Shown: one piece after another, positions 15,363 through 24,028 of the stretch
Layout: every line of letters starts with the position of its first letter
Numbering within the stretch: position 1 is the first letter of the stretch
From: an uncultured Lachnospiraceae bacterium
GTDB taxonomy: Bacteria; Bacillota; Clostridia; Lachnospirales; Lachnospiraceae
Assembly (NCBI GenBank): GCA_910584785.1
Contig: CAJUDX010000047.1
Coordinates: 1-24,616, forward strand
Direction: 5' to 3'
Length of the DNA stretch: 24,616 nt
Position numbers and translations under genes: made by a program
Notes under the pieces: model-generated
Told to the model about the DNA's origin: nothing
Database searches by the model: none
What the model saw: only the letters and a program-made list of their open reading frames with translations

Positions 15363-15788
15363 TTATTCCTTCATCGCCTCATGTTCCCTTATCAATTCCT
15401 GATAAAGGGTATAAAAACTCCACGAAACGTTCTGCGGCGTTACAATGGCCTTTAATGCTATTTTGGGCACACCGGCCTTTCGCAATTCAGCAAGAAGCCG
15501 ATCTATCCTTTCACTGGTAAAATTTTTCATCACCAGCACATCCTGCAGAATAACTGGAAGTTCTTCCTGTCCTGTCATCTCACTTGCCGAAAATCCTTCC
15601 ACTCCGGCTAACCATCCCACCTGTTCCAATACCTGTTTTGGCCCAATATTTTTTATCCGCACGCCCATGCGAACCAAAACGCTTTTCATTAAACGAACGT
15701 TTTTTTCTTTTTCCTTTTGCCTTCCCTTTTGTTCGTCCTTCTCTTCCACCGCCTGATAATACAATACCATTTCCTGCACTTTTGGCAT
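15363..15788 (-). CDS. DUF3783 domain-containing protein
   Basis: This 141-residue soluble protein matches what I know of DUF3783 proteins of Firmicutes: a charged N-terminal helix (about residues 15-32, rich in Lys and Glu), a central segment, then the conserved block KNFTSERIDRLLAELRKAG and a C-terminal VTPQNVSWSFYTLYQELIREH. Its function is unknown. GGGAGGAGG lies upstream of the ATG, at a slightly long spacing. It follows topB by 91 nt on the same strand and is probably co-transcribed with it, which does not by itself show a DNA-related role. Confidence 0.85.
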   Translation of the reverse strand: MPKVQEMVLYYQAVEEKDEQKGRQKEKEKNVRLMKSVLVRMGVRIKNIGPKQVLEQVGWLAGVEGFSASEMTGQEELPVILQDVLVMKNFTSERIDRLLAELRKAGVPKIALKAIVTPQNVSWSFYTLYQELIREHEAMKE

Positions 15789-15879
15789 AGCTCTTCTTTC
15801 CTCCTCCCGTTTTCCCTGCTTTTATCCTTGCTTTAACACAATTCGTTTATCTTACCTTAAGCGCCACGGCACGCTTTGA

Positions 15880-18168
15880 TTATTCTTCCACCTTCCACCC
15901 GGACAAGGCCTTTGCAAACGCATTGTTTAACGGCTCCTGCGCCTCCTTCTTCTGTTTGTTCATATATTGCGCCACATCTTTTTTCGTCACACCGGCGCCT
16001 TCCCGCTTTCGCCGCTCCTTAAACGCCGAAAGTTTTTCTTTATATCCGCACTGGCAGACAAAAATCTGCTTATCCTCCTTTCCCCTCAGCTCCAGTTTTT
16101 TATGGCAATTAGGACATCTTGCATTTGAAGTCCGGGAAATGGTTTCCCGATAACCGCAGGCTCGATCCTGGCAGACGAGCATTTCACTGTTTTTTCCCTT
16201 AACCGCTAGCATACGCTTTCCGCAATTAGGGCATTTGGTATTGGTCAGATTATCATGTCGAAAGCTTCCCTCTCCCTGTTTAATTTGAGCAATTAATTCC
16301 TTAGAATAGCTGCGGATATCCTTCATAAATACCGTTCGCTTTAAATTACCCTTAGCGATTCTGGAAAGCTTCATTTCCCAGGCAGCCGTTAGTTCCGGTT
16401 TCTTTAAATCCTCCGGCACCAATTCCAGAAGCTGTTTTCCCTTAGAAGTAATAAAAATATCCATTCCCCTTTTTTCTATCAGAAAACTGGAAAACAGCTT
16501 TTCAATCATATCTGCACGGGTTGCCACCGTACCCAATCCCCCGGTTTCACCCAATGTCTTAACCATCACCTTATCGCGGGTTTCCAGATAAGCCGTCGGA
16601 TTTTCCATCGCAGAAAGCAAAGAAGCTTCATTAAAAGGGGACGGCGGCTTGGTCTTGCCTTCAGTTATCTGCAAAAACAATCCCTTTAATACCTCTCCTT
16701 TGTTCAATGCAGGAATATTCTGGTTTTTAGGCCCGACTTCTCTTTCCTCCTGGCCTCCCCGTCCAGACTGACCGGCATTACCATCCTCCTCCCATTCCTC
16801 CAGTTCGTTAAAATCTTCTGCCCCGTCCCAGTAAACTGCCTTCCAGCCCAGATCCTTGACAACCGCACCATTTGCCAAAAAGCATTCTTCTTTGACATTA
16901 ACCACCATATTCATCTGTTCATAACAGTAAGGCGGATATAAAACAGCCAAAAAACGCCGCACCACCAAATCATAAATCCTCCGCTCATCGATGGTCATAT
17001 GGTCAAGTTGGACGAATTGCTCCGTGGGAATAATGGCATGATGATCGGAAACCTTAGCATCATTGACAAAAAAGGGCTTTTCTGGCAGAGCGCGGTTTAT
17101 TATGCTTCCCGCCAGCTTTTTATATGGTCCCACACCGCAGGCTTTCAGTCTTTCCTTAATTGTAGGCAGAATATCGCCGGTCAGATAGCGCGAATCTGTG
17201 CGGGGATAAGTTAAAACCTTATGATTTTCGTAAAGGCGCTGCATAATTGTCAATGTTTCCTTGGCAGAATAATGAAAACGCCGGTTTGCCTCCCGCTGAA
17301 GCTCGGTCAAATCATAGAGCAGAGGGGCCATTTTTTTCTTTGGTGTCCGCTTAACTTCTTTTACTATACCATCTTTCCCCGAAAGTGCCTTTTTTAATTC
17401 TTCTATCCTCTGCCGGTCAAAGGAGCGAAAGCTTTTCGATTTTCCATCCTGCCAGGTCAGAGATAGCAAACTTCCCCCGCCGGATTTTCCCGCTGCTGTC
17501 CCTGGATTCCACTTCGCCAAAAGACCATAATAGCATTGGGGAACAAAATTTTTGATTTCCTTTTCCCTTGCCGCAATCATTGCAAGCGTGGGAGTCTGCA
17601 CCCGCCCACAGGATAATTGGGCATTATATTTACAGGTCAGTGCACGTGTGGCATTAATTCCCACTAACCAGTCCGCCTCTGCCCTGCACATGGCTGCATC
17701 ATATAACAACTCATAATCATTTCCATCCTTTAAATGGGCAAAACCCTCCCGAATCGCCTTATCCGTCACCGAAGAAATCCAAAGCCGCTTTAAGGGCTTA
17801 TGGCAATCTGCCTTTTTTAAAATCCACCGGGCCACCAGTTCCCCTTCTCTCCCCGCATCTGTGGCAATAATCACTTCGCTGACATCCTTCCGGTAAAGAA
17901 GGGCTTTTACTGCCTGATACTGCTTTGCTGTCTGGCGAATGACCTCAAGGCGGAAGCTCTCCGGCAGTATAGGCAGATCTTCCATCTTCCACTCCCTAAA
18001 CCGCTTGTCATAATCTTCCGGGTCAGCCAGCGTTACCAAATGCCCTAACCCCCAGGTCACAATATAGTTTGTCCCTTCGATGCCGCCGTCAATTTTTTTC
18101 GTGCACTTTAACACCCGTGCAATATCCCTGCCCACCGAAGGCTTTTCTGCAATTACCAGGGATTTCAT
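15880..18168 (-). CDS. topB: DNA topoisomerase III (type IA)
   Basis: The enzyme cuts one DNA strand through a 5'-phosphotyrosine link and relaxes or decatenates DNA. At 762 residues it is a little longer than Bacillus TopB. The Toprim domain is at the N-terminus with E8 (AEKPS) and the DAGREGEL motif (D104, E108). The catalytic tyrosine is Y321 in LTYPRTDSRYL. A glycine-rich, charged insert lies around residues 455-480. The C-terminus carries two four-Cys zinc ribbons (CPNCGKRM... and CPNCHKKL...), then a basic tail. AAGGAGG lies upstream of the ATG at a spacing of 11 nt. Chromosomal housekeeping and mobile-element versions of this family exist; with housekeeping neighbours and no plasmid genes, the former is more likely. 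Confidence 0.96.
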   Translation of the reverse strand: MKSLVIAEKPSVGRDIARVLKCTKKIDGGIEGTNYIVTWGLGHLVTLADPEDYDKRFREWKMEDLPILPESFRLEVIRQTAKQYQAVKALLYRKDVSEVIIATDAGREGELVARWILKKADCHKPLKRLWISSVTDKAIREGFAHLKDGNDYELLYDAAMCRAEADWLVGINATRALTCKYNAQLSCGRVQTPTLAMIAAREKEIKNFVPQCYYGLLAKWNPGTAAGKSGGGSLLSLTWQDGKSKSFRSFDRQRIEELKKALSGKDGIVKEVKRTPKKKMAPLLYDLTELQREANRRFHYSAKETLTIMQRLYENHKVLTYPRTDSRYLTGDILPTIKERLKACGVGPYKKLAGSIINRALPEKPFFVNDAKVSDHHAIIPTEQFVQLDHMTIDERRIYDLVVRRFLAVLYPPYCYEQMNMVVNVKEECFLANGAVVKDLGWKAVYWDGAEDFNELEEWEEDGNAGQSGRGGQEEREVGPKNQNIPALNKGEVLKGLFLQITEGKTKPPSPFNEASLLSAMENPTAYLETRDKVMVKTLGETGGLGTVATRADMIEKLFSSFLIEKRGMDIFITSKGKQLLELVPEDLKKPELTAAWEMKLSRIAKGNLKRTVFMKDIRSYSKELIAQIKQGEGSFRHDNLTNTKCPNCGKRMLAVKGKNSEMLVCQDRACGYRETISRTSNARCPNCHKKLELRGKEDKQIFVCQCGYKEKLSAFKERRKREGAGVTKKDVAQYMNKQKKEAQEPLNNAFAKALSGWKVEE

Positions 18169-18308
18169 CCTCTTTATTTCCTCCTTCTGCTAAACACCAC
18201 AACAAATAAAAGCTGTCCATCCTGCACCAGCGCGCATCCGGGTTTCCTTCCCATAAGCTCTGGCAGAATAAACAGCTTATCTGCAGTGATTCACTTATTC
18301 CATACGTC

Positions 18309-18920
18309 TTATTCAGCGCCTACATTCGACACATCAAACCGGAAAATACCATCGGTCATCCTCCAGCTGTAGCTGAAACCATTCGGGAACACATAAGCCG
18401 CTTTGGCAAATACAGCATTAAATAAATCGGGGCGCGTAGCATACTGATCATATACGCAGGTCATGGTATAGGTACCATTTCCATTATCCTCAAAATTCTT
18501 ATCCATTAAGCCATACTCCATCAGCTTCGCCGTCCAGTACGCGGTATCTTCTGCCGTGGCATTCTTCGACGAAGTCGGCGGAACCTTATCCGTCACCCAA
18601 AGACCGTCGTTATCCAAATGACCGCCATTACAAACCAGGTTTGACAGCATAACGCCGTTTGTCTCAAAGTAACGCCAGTTATTATCAATAAATCTCCATC
18701 CAGTAACTGTATAACCGTTAGCATCAAAATAATACCAGTTTCCATCAATCTGCTGCCAGGTCGATACCGGGAAAGAGCCGTCAGCCTCTACATACTGCCG
18801 CTGCCAGAACTCTCCGCCCTCCAGCTGCACCCACTCGCCTGCCAGAGCCGGAAATACCGATAATACCGACAAGCCTGCCGCCATTCCCATCGCCAATAAC
18901 CGTTTCTTATGCAATCTCAT
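18309..18920 (-). CDS. Small secreted cell-wall-binding repeat protein with unknown C-terminal domain
   Basis: The product is 203 residues from ATG 18920, which has GGAGG 8 nt upstream; an in-frame GTG at 18938 has no such site. A signal peptide (MRLHKKRLLAMGMAAGL...) likely ends at ALA-G near residue 27. Two CW_binding_1-type repeats follow (about residues 55-95, QIDGNWYYFDANGYTVTGW and FIDNNWRYFETNG), preceded by a degenerate one. The remaining ~100 residues form a separate domain I do not recognise, with aromatic and acidic residues (TAYWTAKLMEYGL, YTMTCVYDQYATRPDLFNAV). Two repeats would bind weakly unless the protein multimerises. It has its own promoter and a structured leader. No clear terminator separates it from topB, so some readthrough into topB is possible. 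Confidence 0.85.
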   Translation of the reverse strand: MRLHKKRLLAMGMAAGLSVLSVFPALAGEWVQLEGGEFWQRQYVEADGSFPVSTWQQIDGNWYYFDANGYTVTGWRFIDNNWRYFETNGVMLSNLVCNGGHLDNDGLWVTDKVPPTSSKNATAEDTAYWTAKLMEYGLMDKNFEDNGNGTYTMTCVYDQYATRPDLFNAVFAKAAYVFPNGFSYSWRMTDGIFRFDVSNVGAE

Positions 18921-18971
18921 GTTTCTATCCTCCTGCACTAATCCTGTAAATTCCTGTTTTAGACTACAATC

Positions 18972-19026
18972 GCGGAAAGACCTCCTTGTACACTCTTCCG
19001 CAGGTATCAGACAGAAAAAAACTGTC
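18972..19026 (-). promoter_or_regulatory. Structured leader of the second repeat protein gene
   Basis: Two hairpins lie in the roughly 110-nt leader: GACAG-T7-CTGTC (19010-19026) and GCGGAA/TTCCGC arms (18972-18977, 18996-19001). The loop of the second holds AAGGAGG, a decoy ribosome binding site about 50 nt before the real one. No known riboswitch class was recognised. Confidence 0.4.
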
Positions 19027-19039
19027 CATTACTAAACAG

Positions 19040-19068
19040 ATTATACCCTGTTTTCCCAAGATATGCAA
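19040..19068 (-). promoter_or_regulatory. Promoter of the second repeat protein gene
   Basis: On the - strand TTGCAT (19063-19068), a 17-nt spacer and a perfect TATAAT (19040-19045) form a good sigma-A promoter. The start would be near 19033. Confidence 0.8.
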
Positions 19069-19340
19069 CTAAAAAACCGTTTTCTTCCTCTTACAGCTTT
19101 CTTACAAATAAATTTTTCCGTAAATTTTATCCTCCTGAAAACCCGCTCATGCACCGCTCGCCGCCCGATCTTCTTCTCCATTACCGTTCCAGTCCACATC
19201 GTATGTACGCTCCACGGTAAATCTGATGAGGCTGCCAGTTTGTGTTCACTCCTTTTGATGCGATTTTTCGCCCTGTTTTTATTTTGCTGTGGGAACATTA
19301 TGCAGCACCCATACTGCACACAATCAGCGCTTTTATGAAT
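19069..19340. other. Intergenic stretch without a supported gene
   Basis: Open frames exist on both strands here but have no ribosome binding site, atypical composition and no recognisable motifs. No RNA gene was recognised. It lies between the promoter of the second repeat protein and the tRNA terminator. Confidence 0.55.
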
Positions 19341-19342
19341 AA

Positions 19343-19397
19343 AAAAACTCCAAAAACCCGCCATTCTTTACTAATCCCGGCGTTTTCAGGAGTTTTT
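19343..19397 (-). terminator. Terminator of the tRNA-Ala gene
   Basis: AAAAACTCC (19343-19351) and GGAGTTTTT (19389-19397) form the outer 9-bp stem, with a partly paired GC-rich inner part (CCCGCC and GGCG). On the - strand it begins 5 nt after the tRNA and ends in a T-run. Confidence 0.85.
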
Positions 19398-19402
19398 CTT
19401 TA

Positions 19403-19475
19403 TGGACCCGATGGGATTCGAACCCACGGTCTCTGCGTTGCGAACGCAGCGCTTTCCCAGCTAAGCTACGAGCCC
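19403..19475 (-). tRNA. tRNA-Ala (anticodon CGC)
   Basis: The 73-nt sequence folds as a full cloverleaf: acceptor GGGCTCG/CGGGTCC, D arm GCTT/AAGC, anticodon arm CTGCG/CGCAG with loop TTCGCAA, a 5-nt variable loop, and T arm GTGGG/CCCAT with loop TTCGAAT. The anticodon is CGC, reading GCG (Ala). The G3-U70 wobble pair that marks alanine tRNAs is present, and the discriminator is A73. CCA is not encoded and would be added after processing. It is a single-gene unit with its own promoter and terminator. Confidence 0.97.
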
Positions 19476-19493
19476 TTTTCAATCACGAACTAC

Positions 19494-19522
19494 ATTATAC
19501 CGCATTTCTATGACAAATACAA
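19494..19522 (-). promoter_or_regulatory. Promoter of the tRNA-Ala gene
   Basis: TTGTAT (19517-19522), a 17-nt spacer and TATAAT (19494-19499) on the - strand place the start about 10 nt before the mature tRNA. Confidence 0.8.
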
Positions 19523-19563
19523 CAAATTTTTTTATTTTCCTTAAAATTTTCCTTAAAATTCCC

Positions 19564-19598
19564 AAAAAACACCCCCGCCAGTCCTCCCGGCAGGGATG
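19564..19598 (-). terminator. Terminator of the atp operon
   Basis: On the - strand CATCCCTGCC (19589-19598) pairs with GGCGGGGGTG (19570-19579), using two G-U pairs, around a 9-nt loop, and is followed by T6 (19564-19569). It lies about 55 nt after the atpC stop. Confidence 0.88.
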
Positions 19599-19652
19599 CT
19601 CTTTCTTTTTTCTGTTTGACATCATATCTGCATCAGCTGCCAGATATTCCGC

Positions 19653-20051
19653 CTAATGCCGTGCCTCCAGACGCACCAGTGCCCTTTTAAGAGCCAGTTC
19701 CGCCCTGGACACATCAAGTTCCGCGCCGCCGCCGGCAAGGCGCTTCTCAGCCCTTCCCTTAGCTTCCTGTGCACGTTTCTCGTCGATTTCCTCAGGCCAT
19801 TCGGCAACCTCTGCCATTATCGTAACCTGTTCAGGCATGACCTGGATAAAGCCTGCCATCAGCGTGGCCCTCTTTACCTCGCTGCCCTCGTGAATCTTTA
19901 AAATTCCGGGCGCCACAATCGCCGTCAGCGGAATATGCCTGGCATATACACCAATCTGACCCTCGGTGGTGGTCAGCTCCACCATCTGGGCTTCTCCCTG
20001 ATAAAAGGTTTTATCGGGAGTTATTATCTCTAATTTAAAGACATCTGCCAT
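19653..20051 (-). CDS. atpC: F1Fo ATP synthase epsilon subunit
   Basis: This central-stalk subunit couples rotation to the catalytic head and can inhibit ATP hydrolysis. It is 132 residues, the normal length. The N-terminal beta barrel (FKLEIITPDKTFYQGEAQ, EGQIGVYARHIPL) is followed by the two C-terminal helices, with a Gly-Gly-Gly turn near residue 107 between them. GGGGGGAAGG precedes the ATG. It is the last gene of the atp operon, 11 nt after atpD. Confidence 0.97.
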   Translation of the reverse strand: MADVFKLEIITPDKTFYQGEAQMVELTTTEGQIGVYARHIPLTAIVAPGILKIHEGSEVKRATLMAGFIQVMPEQVTIMAEVAEWPEEIDEKRAQEAKGRAEKRLAGGGAELDVSRAELALKRALVRLEARH

Positions 20052-20062
20052 AGCCTTCCCCC

Positions 20063-21454
20063 CTATTTCACACGGGCGAGAACGTCATCTATATTACCTG
20101 CGTTTAAGAACAGATTCTCCGGAATATCATCGTGCTTGCCCTCCAGGATCTCTTTAAAGCCCTGAATGGTTTCGCTTAATGGCACATAACGTCCTTCCAG
20201 ACCGGTAAACTGTCCGGCAACGAAGAATGGCTGGGACAGGAATCTCTGGATCTTACGCGCACGGGATACGGTAAGCTTGTCCTCCTCAGAAAGCTCGTCC
20301 ATACCAAGCATGGCAATAATATCCTGTAATTCCTTATACTTCTGCAATACCTCCTGCACACCGCGGGCTACCTTATAATGGTCCTCGCCGACGATACGCG
20401 GGTCAAGGATACGGGAGGTGGACTCTAACGGGTCAACCGCCGGATAAATACCTAATTCCACGATGGAACGGGAAAGTACGGTCGTAGCATCCAAGTGCGC
20501 GAACGTATTTGCCGGAGCCGGGTCGGTAAGGTCATCCGCAGGTACATAAACTGCCTGTACGGAAGTAATGGAACCGCTCTTGGTGGAGGTGATACGCTCC
20601 TGCAATGCACCCATCTCCGTCTGCAGTGTCGGCTGATAACCTACTGCGGAAGGCATACGACCAAGCAGTGCGGACACCTCGGAACCTGCCTGGGTGAAAC
20701 GGAAAATATTGTCAATAAACAAAAGTACATCCTTTCCGCCTTCATCACGGAAGTACTCTGCCATGGTGAGCCCGGTAAGACCTACACGCATACGCGCCCC
20801 CGGCGGCTCGTTCATCTGACCGAATACCATGGTCGTCTTATTGATAACGCCGGATTCCTTCATTTCATAGTATAAGTCATTGCCCTCACGGGTACGCTCG
20901 CCTACGCCGGTAAATACGGAGTAGCCGCCGTGCTCAGTAGCGATATTACGGATAAGCTCCTGGATTAATACCGTCTTTCCTACACCCGCGCCGCCGAACA
21001 GACCAATCTTACCACCTTTCTGGTAAGGGCAGAGAAGGTCTACAACCTTGATTCCCGTTTCCAGGATCTCGGTTTCTGTGGACTGTTCCTCAAATGTCGG
21101 TGCTTTTCTATGGATAGGAAGATGCTTCTCCACCGTTGGAGCGGGCTGGTTGTCAATCGGATCGCCCAGAACGTTAAAGATACGTCCCAGGGTATTCTCA
21201 CCTACCGGAACGGTAATGGGTGCGCCTGTTGCTACAGCCTCCATCCCTCTTACCAGACCGTCGGTAGAACCCATGGCGATACAACGAACCGTATCATCAC
21301 CCAGATGCTGGGATACCTCTGCCACAAGCTTTTTGCCGTCCTTCATGGTGATGTTAATTGCATCATTGATTTCCGGCAAATGCCCCTGGCTGAACTTAAT
21401 ATCCAACACAGCACTGATAATCTGTGTGATTTTACCTGTGTTTTGTTCTGCCAT
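20063..21454 (-). CDS. atpD: F1Fo ATP synthase beta subunit
   Basis: This is the catalytic subunit of the F1 head, 463 residues. The Walker A loop is GGAGVGKT (154-161), the Walker B region is LLFIDNIFRF, and the adjacent GSEVSALLGRMPSAVGYQP block is intact. The regulatory DELSEED motif is unchanged near the C-terminus. GAGGAG lies about 10 nt before the ATG. A 113-nt gap with two hairpins separates it from atpG, larger than the other gaps in the operon. Confidence 0.98.
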   Translation of the reverse strand: MAEQNTGKITQIISAVLDIKFSQGHLPEINDAINITMKDGKKLVAEVSQHLGDDTVRCIAMGSTDGLVRGMEAVATGAPITVPVGENTLGRIFNVLGDPIDNQPAPTVEKHLPIHRKAPTFEEQSTETEILETGIKVVDLLCPYQKGGKIGLFGGAGVGKTVLIQELIRNIATEHGGYSVFTGVGERTREGNDLYYEMKESGVINKTTMVFGQMNEPPGARMRVGLTGLTMAEYFRDEGGKDVLLFIDNIFRFTQAGSEVSALLGRMPSAVGYQPTLQTEMGALQERITSTKSGSITSVQAVYVPADDLTDPAPANTFAHLDATTVLSRSIVELGIYPAVDPLESTSRILDPRIVGEDHYKVARGVQEVLQKYKELQDIIAMLGMDELSEEDKLTVSRARKIQRFLSQPFFVAGQFTGLEGRYVPLSETIQGFKEILEGKHDDIPENLFLNAGNIDDVLARVK

Positions 21455-21484
21455 CTTGTTTCTTCTCCTCTTTCTACATCGTTT

Positions 21485-21544
21485 ACAGCTTCCGGAAAGC
21501 CTCCCTAAAGCTGTCTTGGGTTACGGTAAACTTTCGCAGTAACC
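21485..21544 (-). promoter_or_regulatory. Two tandem hairpins between atpG and atpD
   Basis: Within the 113-nt gap, GGTTAC/GTAACC (21519-21524, 21539-21544) and ACAGCTT/AAGCTGT (21485-21491, 21508-21514) form two adjacent inverted repeats on the transcript. Neither has a T-run, so they are not terminators. They may act on RNA processing, stability or atpD translation. Confidence 0.45.
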
Positions 21545-21567
21545 GCTTTTATTTCTACCAGGTTAAG

Positions 21568-22428
21568 CTAACTGATAGCATTCGCCCCGGCAATAATTTC
21601 TGTCAGCTCCTGGGTAATGGAGCCCTGACGCGCCCGGTTGTACTGCAGGCTTAACGCCTCGATCATTTCCTCTGCATTGCTGGTTGCCGAGTCCATTGCC
21701 GTCATACGTGCGCCGTTTTCGCTGGCTAATGCCTCTAAAAGACCGCCGTAAATCAGGCTGCTCATATATTTAGGAATGATAGCATTAAGAACCTCATCCT
21801 CATTCGGTTCATAGTTCATCAGCAGATCCTTGCCCTGCCCTTCTCCATCCTCTGTGGTTGCCTCCACCGGAAGCAGCTTAACAAGCTTTGGAATATGGGT
21901 AACGGTGTTCTTAAAGAAGGTGTAGGCAAGGTAAATCTCGCCTATCTCTCCCCGGGCAAATGCTTCGAGAAGCTCTGTGGTTATCTCCGATGCGTCCTGG
22001 TAGGTCGGCTCATTGATAACCTCCGAATAATCCGCTTTAATATGGTAGCCCTTCCGAACCAGACCGTCCCTGCCCTTTCGTCCGATGGCATAGACTTCTG
22101 TATCTGCCGCCGGCAGCTCCTCGCTTCCCGTAATCAGCCGGATAATATTGTTGTTGTAGCCTCCGGCAAGACCGCGGTTTGAGGTAATGGCAATGACTGC
22201 CTTCTTCTTCGATGCCCCCGCCTGGAGATATTTATGTTCAATATTTCCCGAACGGCGCAGAATCGAACAGATGGTATCATACATCATATTAAAGTAGGGT
22301 GCCGATTCCTCTGCCCTTGTCTTGGATTTTTGCAGCTTAACCGTGGAAACCAGCTTCATGGCTTTGGTGATCTGTTCCGTGCTCTGAATACTGGCGCGTC
22401 TTCGCTTTATATCTCTCATGGATGCCAT
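21568..22428 (-). CDS. atpG: F1Fo ATP synthase gamma subunit
   Basis: This is the rotating central shaft of F1, 286 residues. The conserved N-terminal helix (MRDIKRRRASIQSTEQITKAM) and the C-terminal helix (RARQGSITQELTEIIAGANA) that fill the alpha/beta ring are both present. AGGTGA lies 7 nt before the ATG at 22428; a second in-frame ATG is three codons further in. The gap after atpA is 17 nt. Confidence 0.97.
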   Translation of the reverse strand: MASMRDIKRRRASIQSTEQITKAMKLVSTVKLQKSKTRAEESAPYFNMMYDTICSILRRSGNIEHKYLQAGASKKKAVIAITSNRGLAGGYNNNIIRLITGSEELPAADTEVYAIGRKGRDGLVRKGYHIKADYSEVINEPTYQDASEITTELLEAFARGEIGEIYLAYTFFKNTVTHIPKLVKLLPVEATTEDGEGQGKDLLMNYEPNEDEVLNAIIPKYMSSLIYGGLLEALASENGARMTAMDSATSNAEEMIEALSLQYNRARQGSITQELTEIIAGANAIS

Positions 22429-22445
22429 GATGGTTCACCTGCCTT

Positions 22446-23948
22446 CTAGCGCTGTGCTTTATACTCGGTAATCGCCTTAACTAATAAATCCTCGGTCTGC
22501 TGGTTCATCGTCTTTTCTTCGCGGATAGCCTTGGGAACCTCCGGATATTTCTCGTCGATAAACTTAAACAGTTCCTTCTCAAAGGAGAGAATCTCTGCCA
22601 CAGGAATATCCAGCAGATATTTCTTTGTCGCTGCGTAAATAATGATTACCTGGTACTCAACCGGCATGGGCTGATACTGCGGCTGCTTTAATACTTCGCG
22701 AAGCCTCTCGCCCTGTGCAAGCTGCGCCTTCGTGCTTGCATCCAAATCCGAACCAAACTGTGCAAAGGAAGCCAGCTCTCTGAACTGTGCCAGCTCTGTA
22801 CGGATAGGTGAAGCAATCTTTTTCATTGCCTTAATCTGTGCCGCACCGCCTACACGGGATACGGACAGACCTGCATTAATTGCAGGACGGAAACCTGAGT
22901 TAAACATTTCGGTTTCCAGGTAAATCTGACCGTCCGTAATGGAGATAACATTGGTCGGAATATAAGCGGAAACGTCGCCTGCCTGGGTTTCGATGATCGG
23001 CAGAGCCGTTAAGGAGCCGCCGCCTAAATCGTCCGAAAGCTTGGACGCACGCTCTAACAGTCTGGAATGTAAGTAGAATACATCACCAGGATAAGCCTCA
23101 CGGCCCGGCGGACGCTTTAACAGCAGGGACAGTGTACGGTAAGCGGCTGCATGCTTACTGAGGTCATCATAGATAACCAGTACATCTTCGCCGTTCTCCA
23201 TCCACTCCTCACCGATAGCACAGCCGGAATACGGAGCAATATACTGCAGCGGAGCCAAATCCGATGCAGTGGAAACAACAATGGTGGTATAATCCATTGC
23301 CCCAAATTCATCTAAGGTCTTTACAATATTGGCTACGGTCGAAGCCTTCTGACCGATAGCAACATAGATACAATGTACGCCCTGCCCCTTCTGGTTGATA
23401 ATGGTATCAATGGCAATGGCCGTCTTTCCGGTCTGACGGTCGCCGATAATCAGCTCACGCTGTCCGCGTCCGATAGGAATCATGGCGTCAATCGCCTTAA
23501 TACCGGTCTGCAGCGGGGTATCTACGGATTTACGTTCAATAACACCGTGCGCCACACGCTCGATGCGGCGGAACTTGTCGGTCTGTATGGGGCCTTTGCC
23601 GTCTACCGGCTGACCAAGTGCATTTACTACACGGCCAGTCAGGGCATCGCCCACAGGAACCTCTACTACACGTCCGGTTGTCTTTACCAGATCGCCCTCG
23701 TTAATACTTCCGGTATCACCAAGAAGTACGGCGCCGACATTGTCTTCCTCCAGGTTCAATACCATGCCGAAGATCTCTCCCGGGAACTCCAGAAGTTCAC
23801 CCTGCATAGCATTTTCCAGACCATGGATTCGCGCAATTCCGTCTGCCACTTGGATAACCGTACCTACGTCCGATACCTCCAGCTTCGTGGAATATTTTGC
23901 AATCTGTTCTTTAATTACCGAACTGATTTCTTCTGGTCTTAAATTCAT
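22446..23948 (-). CDS. atpA: F1Fo ATP synthase alpha subunit
   Basis: This is the non-catalytic nucleotide-binding subunit of F1, 500 residues from MNLRPEEISSVIKEQ. The Walker A loop is GDRQTGKT (169-176). The VLVIYDDLSKHA Walker B region and the PGREAYPGDVFYLHSRLLER block are intact. A GTG at 23963 in the same frame would add five residues and has GAGG 7 nt upstream, while the ATG at 23948 gives the usual family N-terminus with a more distant AAGG. I chose the ATG on family grounds, with moderate certainty. Confidence 0.95.
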   Translation of the reverse strand: MNLRPEEISSVIKEQIAKYSTKLEVSDVGTVIQVADGIARIHGLENAMQGELLEFPGEIFGMVLNLEEDNVGAVLLGDTGSINEGDLVKTTGRVVEVPVGDALTGRVVNALGQPVDGKGPIQTDKFRRIERVAHGVIERKSVDTPLQTGIKAIDAMIPIGRGQRELIIGDRQTGKTAIAIDTIINQKGQGVHCIYVAIGQKASTVANIVKTLDEFGAMDYTTIVVSTASDLAPLQYIAPYSGCAIGEEWMENGEDVLVIYDDLSKHAAAYRTLSLLLKRPPGREAYPGDVFYLHSRLLERASKLSDDLGGGSLTALPIIETQAGDVSAYIPTNVISITDGQIYLETEMFNSGFRPAINAGLSVSRVGGAAQIKAMKKIASPIRTELAQFRELASFAQFGSDLDASTKAQLAQGERLREVLKQPQYQPMPVEYQVIIIYAATKKYLLDIPVAEILSFEKELFKFIDEKYPEVPKAIREEKTMNQQTEDLLVKAITEYKAQR

Positions 23949-24028
23949 AACTAAGGTTCGCACCTTCTTTCCTCGTTATTTGTGACAGAAATCTTTATCC
24001 TGTCAAAGCTTCCCAGCCCGAATATGCT

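Noticed and set aside
18169..18308. Terminator between the second repeat protein gene and topB
   Set aside because: Only weak 4-7-bp pairings with very long loops were seen before TTTTATTT; not enough to call.
19041..19364. A - strand frame of 107 codons upstream of the second repeat protein
   Set aside because: No ribosome binding site, no recognisable motif, and its 3' end overlaps the promoter at 19040-19068.
19242..19544. A + strand open frame containing GPDGIRTHGLCVANAALSQL
   Set aside because: It is the antisense translation of the tRNA-Ala gene (19403-19475), a well-known spurious protein pattern in databases.
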